Positions 6,764 through 13,298 of a stretch of 64,000 nucleotides of DNA are shown here, one piece after another (position 1 is the stretch's first letter; every line of letters starts with the position of its first letter). This DNA is from Mangrovimicrobium sp033283325. Lineage in GTDB: Bacteria > Pseudomonadota > Gammaproteobacteria > Pseudomonadales > Halieaceae. Under the pieces are notes generated by a model, which made no database searches, had not been told where the DNA came from, and was given only the letters and a program-made list of their open reading frames with translations. The stretch covers positions 1-64,000 of the forward strand of contig JAWMQO010000007.1 of the NCBI GenBank assembly GCA_033283325.1, written 5' to 3'. The position numbers and the translations under genes were made by a program.

Positions 6764-7187
6764 GCCTATGCGAATATCTTTCGTACTTCTGATCCTCGTA
6801 ATCCCATCTATAGGCTATGGAGGTGGCTCTGACGCAGCTGTGTACTTAGAAGAAGTATCCTTCCAGAGTTCCACAGACTATACATTGACTGTTCGATTAG
6901 CAGACCCAATTCAAAATCAGAATGATCCATACTTTGCTGGCTGCACCACTTTTACTATTTTCGGCACCTATAAGGACACTGGCTTTTTTGAGAGGGGGTG
7001 GCGCCCGTCTCTAGAGGAACATACTCAAGCAATGACCTACTTGAGGAACCGTCCTTCTGAGTTCCGCCTCGGATGGATGGGCGGTGGCTTTAAGCCAATT
7101 GACGCCGAAAATCCATGTAGAGTTCGTTCGCTTGCCCTAATGATATTAGGTCCCAATCAGGTAGTGTCCTGGTATGACGGCACCTAA
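6762..7187 (+). CDS. Hypothetical secreted cassette protein
   Basis: A 141-residue exported protein from GTG 6762 (ATG 6768 is an alternative). The signal peptide covers about residues 1-20 (RISFVLLILVIPSIGYGG). The mature protein has a beta strand pattern (YTLTVRLAD), two Cys (FAGCTTF and NPCRVRS) likely forming a disulfide, and a Trp-rich middle. No family recognised. Its TAA stop is formed by R''. Confidence 0.65.
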   Translation: MPMRISFVLLILVIPSIGYGGGSDAAVYLEEVSFQSSTDYTLTVRLADPIQNQNDPYFAGCTTFTIFGTYKDTGFFERGWRPSLEEHTQAMTYLRNRPSEFRLGWMGGGFKPIDAENPCRVRSLALMILGPNQVVSWYDGT

Positions 7188-7256
7188 CAAATCAAGGCAG
7201 CAAGGGCGCTTCGCGCCGGGACCCGCGAACGCGGGCCCCTGCTTGAAGCGTTAGGC
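7182..7256 (+). repeat. attC site 17 (family A)
   Basis: R'' ACCTAAC 7182-7188, R' GTTAGGC 7250-7256; loop of the second mini-hairpin is GAAC instead of TAAC. Confidence 0.95.
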
Positions 7257-7259
7257 GTC

Positions 7260-7742
7260 TTGAGTACCGTGCAAGATCCTATGTATGTGCGAATTCTTGA
7301 AGCATTTCCCACCACGCCAACTCCGAGTGTGGTAGTTGATATATCCACAAATGTTGAATCTGAATATCTGTATGTAGAGCGATATTTCACCGGCAAGGAT
7401 TGGAGCGATATAACGCTTGCCGACCTACTGGAAAACTACGAAGGTCCTCCTGATGCATGTCTAGCCTGGATGAACGCCGATAGTAAGCTGTACTATTTGC
7501 CCGCATTTATGCGTATGTGCATTGAGCACTACAGCGACGGAGGTGCAGTTTCACATGCGGCCCTATTTCAGCTGTTAATCTGGACGGAAGACCACATCCA
7601 TCCAAATCTAACAATGAAGCAGCGCCATTGCTTAGTCGACTTTATAAACTATGTGGAAAATAACCATGGATTGGATTTACCCAAGGTTCCTTTCACTGAA
7701 ATGAGTAGCTGGTTCAAAGAAGGTGCCAAAAATGACGCCTAA
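7260..7742 (+). CDS. Hypothetical soluble cassette protein, DUF6714-like
   Basis: A 160-residue cytoplasmic protein from TTG 7260. It is acidic and helical, with the motif YYLPAFMRMCIEHY at about residues 77-90 and a C-terminal helix beginning MKQRHCLVDFINYVENN. The YLPAF motif followed by such a helix resembles DUF6714 proteins of unknown function (by memory, unverified). GTG 7269 is an alternative start. Stop TAA lies in R''. Confidence 0.6.
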   Translation: MSTVQDPMYVRILEAFPTTPTPSVVVDISTNVESEYLYVERYFTGKDWSDITLADLLENYEGPPDACLAWMNADSKLYYLPAFMRMCIEHYSDGGAVSHAALFQLLIWTEDHIHPNLTMKQRHCLVDFINYVENNHGLDLPKVPFTEMSSWFKEGAKNDA

Positions 7743-7811
7743 CAAGTCAAGGCAGCAAGGGCGCTTCGCGCCGGGACCCGCTAACGCGGGCCCCTGCTTG
7801 AAGCGTTAGGT
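7737..7811 (+). repeat. attC site 18 (family A)
   Basis: R'' GCCTAAC 7737-7743 complements the R' of site 17; R' GTTAGGT 7805-7811. Confidence 0.95.
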
Positions 7812-7822
7812 GCTCCCACGCG

Positions 7823-8173
7823 ATGAGATCAACCAAGCGAAATTGCTACTGTGACTTATGGGAAGTTGATCCAAATACTCTGATAGAGCAGGGAGTGCCC
7901 GAAGGGTACTGCGGTATTTGCTCTATTTGCGACAAACCAGGCCATTTGCAGCATGCACCAGGTTGTCACCCGTATACCGATGCTTGGTGCGACAGATGTA
8001 TAAAAATACAGAGCCTAATCAACAATACGCAATGCATCTCCATACCACTCGCAATTGTTGGGTTCGCGCTTCAGAATTGGTATGTAGTAGCGGCATCCAT
8101 TTTAGGTTTTAGTGTTCCCATATACCTAAATGGGAAAGGAAATAAGCATGTTCAAAAGTTTATGCGCACCTAA
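7823..8173 (+). CDS. Cysteine-rich, membrane-anchored cassette protein
   Basis: A 116-residue protein with ten Cys and several His in its first 72 residues: Cys8, Cys10, Cys30, Cys33, Cys36, His41, His44, Cys48, His49, Cys56 and Cys59 are all compatible with one or two zinc sites. The segment CSICDKPGH ... PYTDAWCDRC looks like a cross-brace or treble-clef finger. A hydrophobic hairpin (about residues 73-103) follows, so the finger should sit at the cytoplasmic face of the membrane. No family name can be given. Confidence 0.65.
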   Translation: MRSTKRNCYCDLWEVDPNTLIEQGVPEGYCGICSICDKPGHLQHAPGCHPYTDAWCDRCIKIQSLINNTQCISIPLAIVGFALQNWYVVAASILGFSVPIYLNGKGNKHVQKFMRT

Positions 8174-8242
8174 CAAGTCAAGGCAGCAAGGGCGCTTCGC
8201 GCCGGGACCCGCTAACGCGGGCCCCTGCTTGAAGCGTTAGGT
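8168..8242 (+). repeat. attC site 19 (family A)
   Basis: R'' ACCTAAC 8168-8174, R' GTTAGGT 8236-8242. Confidence 0.95.
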
Positions 8243-8651
8243 GCTCAGCGTGAAATCCCGACTAACTGGAGCAGTATTACTTTGTTGCTCCATCCTGACA
8301 GTATGGGTGGTTACAGCAGCAACAAAATCTTACGTATTTGATTTATGCGATCCAAAGATGGGGTGCGATGGAGGAGTACTAATAGTTGCGATAACTGCGG
8401 CAATTGCAGGATTTGTTAGCGCAGTGGTATTTTTTATCGAAACGTCTATTTTTTCGAAATTTATCGAGAGCCATCAACAAGTCATAGCAGCGGCTGTTTG
8501 TTCAGGAATAGTCCTTTCGGTCGCCCTTTTTATGGTGGCGCGGTCGTCGGTCGGCGACCTAACGACAATGTTTGTCTGGGTTGTCGTAAGTGCGTTTGTT
8601 ATAGGTATCATTACATATGCGTTTTCAGGTAAGTGCAGAATCCGCACCTAA
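8241..8651 (+). CDS. Four-helix membrane cassette protein
   Basis: A 136-residue hydrophobic protein, probably starting at GTG 8241 inside the R' box (GTG 8250 is an alternative). Four hydrophobic segments are visible (about residues 9-28, 42-64, 76-96 and 105-126), with a short extracytoplasmic loop containing CDPKMGCDGG whose two Cys may pair. No family recognised. The stop is in R''. Confidence 0.62.
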   Translation: MLSVKSRLTGAVLLCCSILTVWVVTAATKSYVFDLCDPKMGCDGGVLIVAITAAIAGFVSAVVFFIETSIFSKFIESHQQVIAAAVCSGIVLSVALFMVARSSVGDLTTMFVWVVVSAFVIGIITYAFSGKCRIRT

Positions 8652-8720
8652 CAATGCAAGGCAGCAAGGGCGCTTCGCGCCGGGACCCGCTAACGCGGGC
8701 CCCTGCTTGAAGCGTTATGT
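8646..8720 (+). repeat. attC site 20 (family A)
   Basis: R'' ACCTAAC 8646-8652, R' GTTATGT 8714-8720; AATGCAAGG replaces AAGTCAAGG. Confidence 0.95.
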
Positions 8721-8738
8721 GCCTGCGAGCATGTATCG

Positions 8739-9080
8739 ATGATCGGTAAGAAGTCATCCATTCGGAAGTATCAGAGCAAGCTACCGGCTGAACTTTCTAG
8801 ACGTTATGGGGGTTCGCCGCCATACACAGAAGGCCAGGTGAGAACTACGGTTGAAGAACTAGGCCTAAATCAGCGCTATATCGACTACGCGTATCTTATG
8901 TTCTGCCAGGAAGAAATACTGGAATCGAAGGGAATTGCAGGAGAAAAGCTTCAAAGTATGCTGGCATGCGTGGCAACTGCAGGCACAGGTGCGGCGGCAT
9001 CGTTCGCAGTAGACGGTCTGTTCGGTAGCGCCGATGGCGATGGGGGCGGCGGTTTCGATGGTGGGGGTGGTGGTGAGTAG
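8739..9080 (+). CDS. Hypothetical protein with Gly-rich tail (DUF6559-like)
   Basis: A 113-residue protein. Residues 1-60 are basic and helical (KKSSIRKYQSKLPAELSRRYG, then a YTEGQVRTTVEELGL motif and a YIDYAYLMFC helix). Residues 73-93 are Ala/Gly-rich and mildly hydrophobic, and the end is an acidic Gly repeat (GDGGGGFDGGGGGE). This architecture resembles what I remember as DUF6559, unverified. A Gly-rich tail after a weak hydrophobic helix is reminiscent of Tellurite-resistance-like or vermiform membrane proteins, but no role can be stated. Confidence 0.58.
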   Translation: MIGKKSSIRKYQSKLPAELSRRYGGSPPYTEGQVRTTVEELGLNQRYIDYAYLMFCQEEILESKGIAGEKLQSMLACVATAGTGAAASFAVDGLFGSADGDGGGGFDGGGGGE

Positions 9081-9082
9081 GC

Positions 9083-9143
9083 ACATAACAAGCGCGGGCA
9101 GGCAGGGACCGGCTAACGCCGGCCCCTGCCGCGGGCGTTATGT
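9083..9143 (+). repeat. attC site 21 (short, 61 bp)
   Basis: R'' ACATAAC 9083-9089 complements the R' of site 20; R' GTTATGT 9137-9143. Centre GGGACCGGCTAACGCCGGCCCC. Confidence 0.9.
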
Positions 9144-9149
9144 GTACCT

Positions 9150-9545
9150 ATGAACTTGCACTGTGGTTGCCAAAATATTTCGATTGACTGGAAAAGGGAG
9201 CCTGGCGAGCTTCATTCGCGCGTTTGTGGCTGCGACTATTGTCAATCGAAGCAGGCGGAGTATGTGAGTGAGCCTAATTCCTCATTTCGTTTTCAGATTC
9301 GTGAACCGGATAAACATCGTATTGTTCGGCACGGGCAGAAAACAGCCGAGTTTCATGAATGTGCCAACTGTGGGCTGGCCTTTGCCACATGTGAAATCGA
9401 TGGTCAGAGCTATGGCATCATTAATATCAAAGTCATGGGTTTGAACAACTGCATCTTGGAATCCAAGCCAAGAGACTACTCTGGTGAATCAATTTCTGAT
9501 CGCCTTGAAAGGCGGAGGAAAAATTGGTGCAGGGTAAACACATAA
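9150..9545 (+). CDS. GFA/CENP-V-fold zinc protein
   Basis: A 131-residue cytoplasmic protein with the cysteine pattern of the GFA (glutathione-dependent formaldehyde-activating) family: Cys5-x-Cys7, Cys26-x-Cys28-x2-Cys31 (CGCDYC) and Cys71-x2-Cys74 (CANCGLAF), which bind two zinc ions. The YGIINIKVMG strand near residues 93-102 is also typical. The actual substrate of most members is unknown; glutathione or formaldehyde chemistry should not be assumed. It is single in its cassette with its own attC at each side. Confidence 0.82.
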   Translation: MNLHCGCQNISIDWKREPGELHSRVCGCDYCQSKQAEYVSEPNSSFRFQIREPDKHRIVRHGQKTAEFHECANCGLAFATCEIDGQSYGIINIKVMGLNNCILESKPRDYSGESISDRLERRRKNWCRVNT

Positions 9546-9614
9546 CAAGTCAAGGCAGCAAGGGCGCTTCGCGCCGGGACCCGCTAACGCGGGCCCCTGC
9601 TTGAAGCGTTAACG
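9540..9614 (+). repeat. attC site 22 (family A)
   Basis: R'' ACATAAC 9540-9546, R' GTTAACG 9608-9614. Confidence 0.95.
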
Positions 9615-9874
9615 TGCCTCGTCTAGTGCACAGACTCATCGTTTCAGTAGTATTCGTGGCTGCTATATGCTGTCTTGCATCGTTCTTCAGCATTGATGGT
9701 TGTTTGGATGCCGGCGGCGTCTATAGCGACTTGGGCTTTACCTGTTATGGCGCACACCCAGAGTACGTGCCGCTACATCGCCAGCCCTGGGCGTTAATTT
9801 GGTTACTACTAGCAGGTATCTCAGCGCTGCCGGCGTTATTGACTCACAAGGTGCTTACTTATGCGGCACGTTAA
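9614..9874 (+). CDS. Small two-helix membrane cassette protein
   Basis: An 86-residue protein whose GTG start (9614) uses the last base of the R' box. Two hydrophobic segments (about residues 7-27 and 58-77) enclose an extracytoplasmic loop with two Cys (GCLDAGGVYSDLGFTCYG) that probably form a disulfide; this CLDAGG...C pattern is common in small envelope proteins of unknown role. Stop TAA is in R''. Confidence 0.62.
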   Translation: MPRLVHRLIVSVVFVAAICCLASFFSIDGCLDAGGVYSDLGFTCYGAHPEYVPLHRQPWALIWLLLAGISALPALLTHKVLTYAAR

Positions 9875-9955
9875 CAAGTGCGGGCAGTTCGCCCCTTCGG
9901 GGCCGGACGCCAAAACCGCTGCGCGGTTCCGGCGCCGCTGCCACAGGCGTTAAGG
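9869..9955 (+). repeat. attC site 23 (family B)
   Basis: R'' CGTTAAC 9869-9875 complements the R' of site 22; R' GTTAAGG 9949-9955. Confidence 0.95.
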
Positions 9956-9962
9956 TGCACCA

Positions 9963-10292
9963 TTGACCATCGGACATATCCTCATGTTGTGTGCGATCCC
10001 CATTGGGCTTCTCTATGGACTTGGCGCGGTACTTGAGAGTGAAGTAGAGCATAAACGGCGAAGGTTCGGGCTAATATTATTAATTTCAGCTATCGCATTG
10101 CTTCTATCGAGCTTTGCAGTTTCTAAACTGGGCGAATGCACTCAAATGGAGGTGTTATTGCTGTCTAAGTATTGTGGGGGCCACTTAGTAGCAAGGTTTC
10201 ATTACGGTCTTCAGGCGTTTGGGGTATTTTCGCTATGCGCTTTCCTAATATCTATCTTCAGAGGGAAGAAGCATGCAAAGCGTGCACCTTAA
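9963..10292 (+). CDS. Three-helix membrane cassette protein
   Basis: A 109-residue protein from TTG 9963, with AAGGTG just upstream (9953-9958) overlapping R'. Three hydrophobic segments (about residues 4-23, 35-53 and 82-99), a basic loop EVEHKRRRFG between the first two and a basic tail (RGKKHAKR). No family recognised. Its attC is the one interrupted by the IS. Confidence 0.62.
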   Translation: MTIGHILMLCAIPIGLLYGLGAVLESEVEHKRRRFGLILLISAIALLLSSFAVSKLGECTQMEVLLLSKYCGGHLVARFHYGLQAFGVFSLCAFLISIFRGKKHAKRAP

Positions 10293-10340
10293 CAAGTCAA
10301 GGCAGCAAGGGCGCTTCGCGCCGGGACCCGCTAACGCGGG
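10287..10340 (+). repeat. attC site 24, left half (family A), interrupted by IS
   Basis: R'' CCTTAAC 10287-10293 complements the R' of site 23, followed by the family A sequence as far as the second mini-hairpin CCCGCTAACGCGGG, where it stops at 10340. The expected right half (CCCCTGCTTGAAGCGTTA) is absent from the far side of the IS. Confidence 0.92.
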
Positions 10341-10364
10341 TGATCTTGCACCACTTTAGTAGAC
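10341..10364 (+). repeat. IS left inverted repeat
   Basis: Begins TGATCTTGCACCACTTT; pairs with 11621-11644 at 20 of 24 positions. Confidence 0.9.
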
Positions 10365-10394
10365 GGATTTTTTCCGACACTAAGGAGGTGCCCG

Positions 10395-10778
10395 ATGGGA
10401 CACACCAAAAAGAGAAACTACAGCCGCTATACGCTGGCTTACAAGACACAGGCCGTTAAGTTGGCCAGCCACCCTGACGTTAAATCCAAAGATGTGGCTG
10501 AATCGTTGGGCATTCATCCGGTCATGCTCTATCGTTGGCAAATGGAACATCGCCGTGGAGAGCTGAAGGAGAATCAGCACATGCCACCCAAGAAACCGTC
10601 GCCGGTTCGCCGGTCCAGTCGAGCCGATCCACTCAAGGCCAAGGACGATGAACTCGCCAAGGCCAACAAGCGTATCAAGCAACTGGAGCGTGAACTGGCC
10701 AATCGCGAAGACGAGATCGATCTCCTAAAAAAGGCCGAGCGGTTCTTCCAAAGAACAAAGACCAGCTCTTCAGATTGA
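10395..10778 (+). CDS. IS3-family transposase OrfA
   Basis: A 127-residue DNA-binding subunit. Residues 8-48 form the helix-turn-helix (YTLAYKTQAVKLA ... VAESLGIHPVMLYRWQ) that recognises the IS ends, and residues 80-118 form a coiled coil (DELAKANKRIKQLERELANRE) for multimerisation. ATG 10395 follows AAGGAGG at 10381-10387. A slippery heptamer near the 3' end permits a -1 frameshift into OrfB, giving the active fusion transposase. The frame ends at 10778, overlapping the OrfB start by four bases. Confidence 0.93.
   Translation: MGHTKKRNYSRYTLAYKTQAVKLASHPDVKSKDVAESLGIHPVMLYRWQMEHRRGELKENQHMPPKKPSPVRRSSRADPLKAKDDELAKANKRIKQLERELANREDEIDLLKKAERFFQRTKTSSSD
10727..10733 (+). promoter_or_regulatory. 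Programmed -1 frameshift site (A AAA AAG)
   Basis: The heptamer A-AAA-AAG lies in phase with OrfA codons. A -1 slip leads without any stop into the OrfB frame, which is the usual way IS3 elements make the OrfAB transposase. Confidence 0.82.
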
Positions 10779-11617
10779 TTGAGGAGGATCGTGACGGTAG
10801 AAATGTTCGCCGGCTGTGCGAGGTGCTTGGCGTGTCGAGGAGTGGCTTTTACGCCTGGCGGGAGCGACCCGTGAGTGAGCGCCAACAATATGATGAGCGC
10901 TTGAAAGCCGCCATCACCGAACTGCACCAGGGCTACCGGCAGGGTTACGGCGCACCGCGTATGTATCGATTGCTGCGCCAGAAAGGCTATAGCTGTAGTG
11001 TGCGGCGAATCAATCGGCTGATGCGCGAACTGGGGCTGGAAGCCCGGGTGCGGAAGGTCCGCAGCTGGCGCCGCGGTGATAACGGATTCTACTCGGTGGC
11101 GCCGAATCATCTCGCACGGATGCCAGCGCCCACGGGCTGTGGGATGCAATGGGCGGGCGACTTTACCTATGTGAGAACGCGGCAGGGGTGGTTGTATCAC
11201 GCCGTTGTGATGGATCTGTACAGCCGCCGGATCGTCGGCTGTTCATTTGGCCGGCAACGCTCAGCGGAACTGACGAAAAGCGCCCTGCAGATGGCGCTGG
11301 CTCAACATCCGCCGGAGCCGGGGTGCCTGGCACATTCCGACCAAGGCATTGAGTATGCGGCCCAGGAGTACGCGGAACTGGTGACAACGGCAGGGCTGGT
11401 GCGGAGCATGAGCCGCAAGGGGAATCCACTGGACAACGCGGCGGTGGAATCCTTTTTCCACAGTTTGAAAACAGAGCTGGTTAACCGCGTTCGCTTTGAA
11501 ACCCATGCCGAGGCCGTTGCCCAGATCAAGGGGTATATCGCCTTCTACAACAGTGAGCGAATGCACTCGAGCCTGGGCTACACTTCCCCTGTTGACTACG
11601 AGAGGTTGTGTGCATGA
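10775..11617 (+). CDS. IS3-family transposase OrfB (DDE integrase core)
   Basis: A 280-residue catalytic subunit. N-terminal region (1-55) is the HTH_21-type segment (LGVSRSGFYAWRERP ... GYGAPRMYRLL). The rve integrase core follows, with the acidic triad visible as the Asp in WAGDFTYV, the Asp in HSDQGIEY and the Glu in NAAVESFFHSLKTE. The C-terminal motif YNSERMHSSLGYTSPVDYE is typical of the family. It is probably translated mainly as an OrfAB fusion through the A6G site; TTG 10775 would serve for OrfB alone. The frame is intact, so the element may still be active. Confidence 0.95.
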   Translation: MIEEDRDGRNVRRLCEVLGVSRSGFYAWRERPVSERQQYDERLKAAITELHQGYRQGYGAPRMYRLLRQKGYSCSVRRINRLMRELGLEARVRKVRSWRRGDNGFYSVAPNHLARMPAPTGCGMQWAGDFTYVRTRQGWLYHAVVMDLYSRRIVGCSFGRQRSAELTKSALQMALAQHPPEPGCLAHSDQGIEYAAQEYAELVTTAGLVRSMSRKGNPLDNAAVESFFHSLKTELVNRVRFETHAEAVAQIKGYIAFYNSERMHSSLGYTSPVDYERLCA

Positions 11618-11620
11618 AGT

Positions 11621-11644
11621 GTCCACCAAAGTGGTACAGGATCA
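11621..11644 (-). repeat. IS right inverted repeat
   Basis: Reads TGATCCTGTACCACTTTGG on the minus strand; mismatches to the left repeat at four positions. Confidence 0.9.
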
Positions 11645-11668
11645 TCGTAGCTGTTTGCGGCGTTATGT
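11645..11668 (+). repeat. attC right half after the IS (different type)
   Basis: Contains CTGTTTGCGGCGTTATGT with R' GTTATGT at 11662-11668. The TGTTTGCGGCGTTA end matches site 25, not family A, so this is the remnant of a different attC from the one left of the IS. Confidence 0.8.
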
Positions 11669-12331
11669 AATATTTTCGGTACCGGATACTCTCATATTCA
11701 TTTGATACACTTTATTTACTGTCTCGTGAACCAGATTTGCTTGATATGAGTCGCCATACCATACTTCTATAGCAAAGTGAGGTGAATATAAGTCAGATAT
11801 TTCTGAATCAATCAGTGCTTGAGAATCTGCAGTTCTTGATGGATCTGCATCTTCTGTCGTTAATAAAAGCATGGGTTTCAGTAATGGCATAAACGAAAGT
11901 AGCTTTGTGACATATAGCTTTCTGATTGTCTCAGGTAATGCGGAAAGAGCTGCTCTATCATAAATGGCGTCAATTTTGCCTAGATCTGAACTTTTTAATA
12001 TAAAAATATCGCCGCAGAAAATACGGATACGCCCATGTCGCCATACAGTGAAATTCCCGCAGCGAGTTTTTTTGGGTTTTAGATTGTTTTCTTCGAAAAA
12101 CGCTTTTACTGCGATCGAGCTCAGCTCAATCCCAATAACCTGGTAGCCGCGTGTCGCCAGCCAAATTAAATCTTTACTTTTTCCACACAATGGTACTAAG
12201 ACTCTTCCCATTGCCGGAATTTTGAGTTGATGCCAATAATCTTGTAATTGTTGATTAACTAATGTCTGATGAAAGTCAGTATGTCCGTTTTTCCACATGG
12301 AAAGCCATAAACTATTGTCTTCTGATGTCAA
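11663..12331 (-). CDS. tpm: Thiopurine S-methyltransferase family protein, reverse-oriented cassette
   Basis: Class I SAM-dependent methyltransferase of the TPMT family, methylating thiol or related chalcogen groups; in bacteria these enzymes are linked to tellurite or selenite resistance. Visible family motifs: MWKNGHTDFHQ near the start, RVLVPLCGKSKDLIWLA (SAM site), GIELSSIAVKAFF, and DAIYDRAALSALP. TTG 12331 gives 222 residues, close to the usual length of about 218, and has AGGGA 9 bp upstream; TTG 12364 would add 11. The gene runs against the array, its stop overlaps the R' box, and it has a good promoter of its own (12381-12408). The DNA is AT-rich, indicating foreign origin. Confidence 0.88.
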   Translation of the reverse strand: MTSEDNSLWLSMWKNGHTDFHQTLVNQQLQDYWHQLKIPAMGRVLVPLCGKSKDLIWLATRGYQVIGIELSSIAVKAFFEENNLKPKKTRCGNFTVWRHGRIRIFCGDIFILKSSDLGKIDAIYDRAALSALPETIRKLYVTKLLSFMPLLKPMLLLTTEDADPSRTADSQALIDSEISDLYSPHFAIEVWYGDSYQANLVHETVNKVYQMNMRVSGTENIT

Positions 12332-12380
12332 GGTACTCGGTCCCTGTTGTTGTAAACAGTACAATGTCCGCTTGTAGACA

Positions 12381-12408
12381 TTTCTATTGATGTTAAATGA
12401 ATTGTCAA
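12381..12408 (-). promoter_or_regulatory. Promoter for the reverse-oriented tpm cassette gene
   Basis: On the minus strand TTGACA (12403-12408) is followed after 16 bp by TAGAAA (12381-12386). The -35 is a perfect sigma-70 hexamer and the -10 matches at four of six. It allows expression independent of the integron promoter. Confidence 0.6.
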
Positions 12409-12568
12409 ATTGACTCGAAAGGCGTCTAGTGGCTGCTTTTAGGATCGGTCGCTACCGTTGTGCTTCGACTAATGAAGAAGCGAATGTTTTCAAGATATCA
12501 AGAATCGTGCCGCTTGTGGCATATTCTATTCTTTTTCAAGTTGTGCCGACCAAGGCGCACCAGTAAAT

Positions 12569-12651
12569 ACATAACAATGCCAAGCACGAACCGCCACAGT
12601 ATTGCTGTGGCGGGACCTCGCTTCGCTCGGCCCGTGTTTGCGGCGTTACGC
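12569..12651 (+). repeat. attC site 25
   Basis: R'' ACATAAC 12569-12575 complements the R' at 11662; R' GTTACGC 12645-12651; 83 bp. Two hairpins: CCGCCACAG-tatt-CTGTGGCGG and GAGCGAAGCGAG-like CCTCGCTTCGCTCGG. The 12332-12713 stretch has no gene; it holds the tpm promoter, this site and an operator. Confidence 0.9.
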
Positions 12652-12686
12652 GGCCTCGGTAAGCATCGCGCCAGTTGTATGTATGT

Positions 12687-12706
12687 ATGTATCCTATAGG
12701 ATACAT
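12687..12706. promoter_or_regulatory. 20-bp perfect palindrome, likely toxin-antitoxin operator
   Basis: ATGTATCC-TATA-GGATACAT is a perfect palindrome ending 8 bp before the (dead) toxin start. Position and symmetry fit autoregulatory binding by the HTH antitoxin at 13017. TGTATGTATGTA repeats precede it. Confidence 0.6.
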
Positions 12707-12713
12707 TTGCTGA

Positions 12714-13011
12714 ATGTATCAAGTTCACCTGACTGACGTCTCCTCGAAGTGACTCTCGAAGCTAAGGGATCGAAAAGCTATCGCGAGAATACGGGTTCGA
12801 ATCGAATCACTGCACCAAGGAAATACTGTCGGTTCGAAATCCCTGGGTTCCGGCCTGCATGCACTCAGAATACATTTTGGGCCAGGCACCGAGTCCATTT
12901 CACCCGTAAATCTGGCTTGTGGTGCTCCTCCTATATGGAGGAGATCAATCGAGCCAAAGCAAGGATATAGCTCGCGCTCGGGATATATTGTCCGAATTTA
13001 GAGCGGAGTAA
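12714..13011 (+). pseudogene. Decayed RelE/HigB-type toxin (addiction-module killer)
   Basis: Reading ATG 12714 gives the start of a HigB-like killer protein: MYQVHLTD, then after a TGA in place of Trp (12750-12752) LSKLRDRKAIARIRVRIE and LRIHFGPG. A one-base deletion near 12888 shifts to RVHFTRKSG, and another near 12915 shifts to LVVLLLYGGDQSSQSKDIARARD, ending at TAA 13009-13011. Repairing one nonsense and two single-base deletions restores a protein of about 99 residues, the normal length, 5 bp before the antitoxin. In the parent family the toxin is a ribosome-dependent mRNA interferase. This copy cannot make it. Confidence 0.8.
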
Positions 13012-13016
13012 CTGAT

Positions 13017-13298
13017 ATGGTTAAAGTCACAGAATTTGATCCAAGCGCCTATCTCGATAGCGAGGAAACTATCGCAGAGTACCTTTCTGCTGCGCTTGAG
13101 GATGACGACCCCAGTGTATTTCTTGCCGCCATTGGGCATGTTGCCAAAGCACGAGGCATGTCTGCTATAGCACAAGAGTCAGGCTTGGGACGGGAGAGCC
13201 TGTATAAGGCGTTTGCCCCTGGGGCAAAACCGAGGTACGAAACAGTCCAAAAAGTTCTTCATTCTCTTGGCGTCAAAATCAATGTGTCAGCCGCGTAA
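13017..13298 (+). CDS. HigA-like addiction module antitoxin (HTH)
   Basis: A 93-residue cytoplasmic antitoxin and transcriptional autoregulator. It has the conserved N-terminal FDPSAYLDSEETIAEYL motif of this antidote family (residues 6-22), a helical middle, then a Cro/C1-type helix-turn-helix (MSAIAQESGLGRESLYKAF, about residues 47-65) and the VQKVLHSLGVKINV ending. It normally neutralises the partner toxin encoded just upstream and represses the operon, probably through the palindrome at 12687. The frame is intact although the toxin is dead. GGAG lies 8 bp before ATG 13017, and TAA is formed by the R'' box. Confidence 0.88.
   Translation: MVKVTEFDPSAYLDSEETIAEYLSAALEDDDPSVFLAAIGHVAKARGMSAIAQESGLGRESLYKAFAPGAKPRYETVQKVLHSLGVKINVSAA

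Larger units (their letters stand above)
10341..11644 (+). mobile_element. IS3-family insertion sequence (1304 bp)
   Basis: The element is bounded by imperfect 24-bp inverted repeats matching at 20 positions, starts with TG and ends with CA, and has two overlapping transposase frames (OrfA, OrfB) in the classical IS3 arrangement. No short target duplication flanks it (GGG on the left, TCG on the right). The two flanking half-attC sites belong to different types, implying that sequence next to the IS was deleted or recombined after insertion. Confidence 0.93.

Noticed and set aside
54..9955. Regular near-identical direct repeats that could suggest CRISPR
   Set aside because: Repeats are 60-87 bp with R''/R' boxes, and the intervals are 170-900 bp and protein-coding; no cas genes are present. 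They are attC sites.
12749..12970. 73-residue frame taken as an independent gene
   Set aside because: It is a composite frame through the decayed toxin; its similarity to the toxin begins only after a frameshift.
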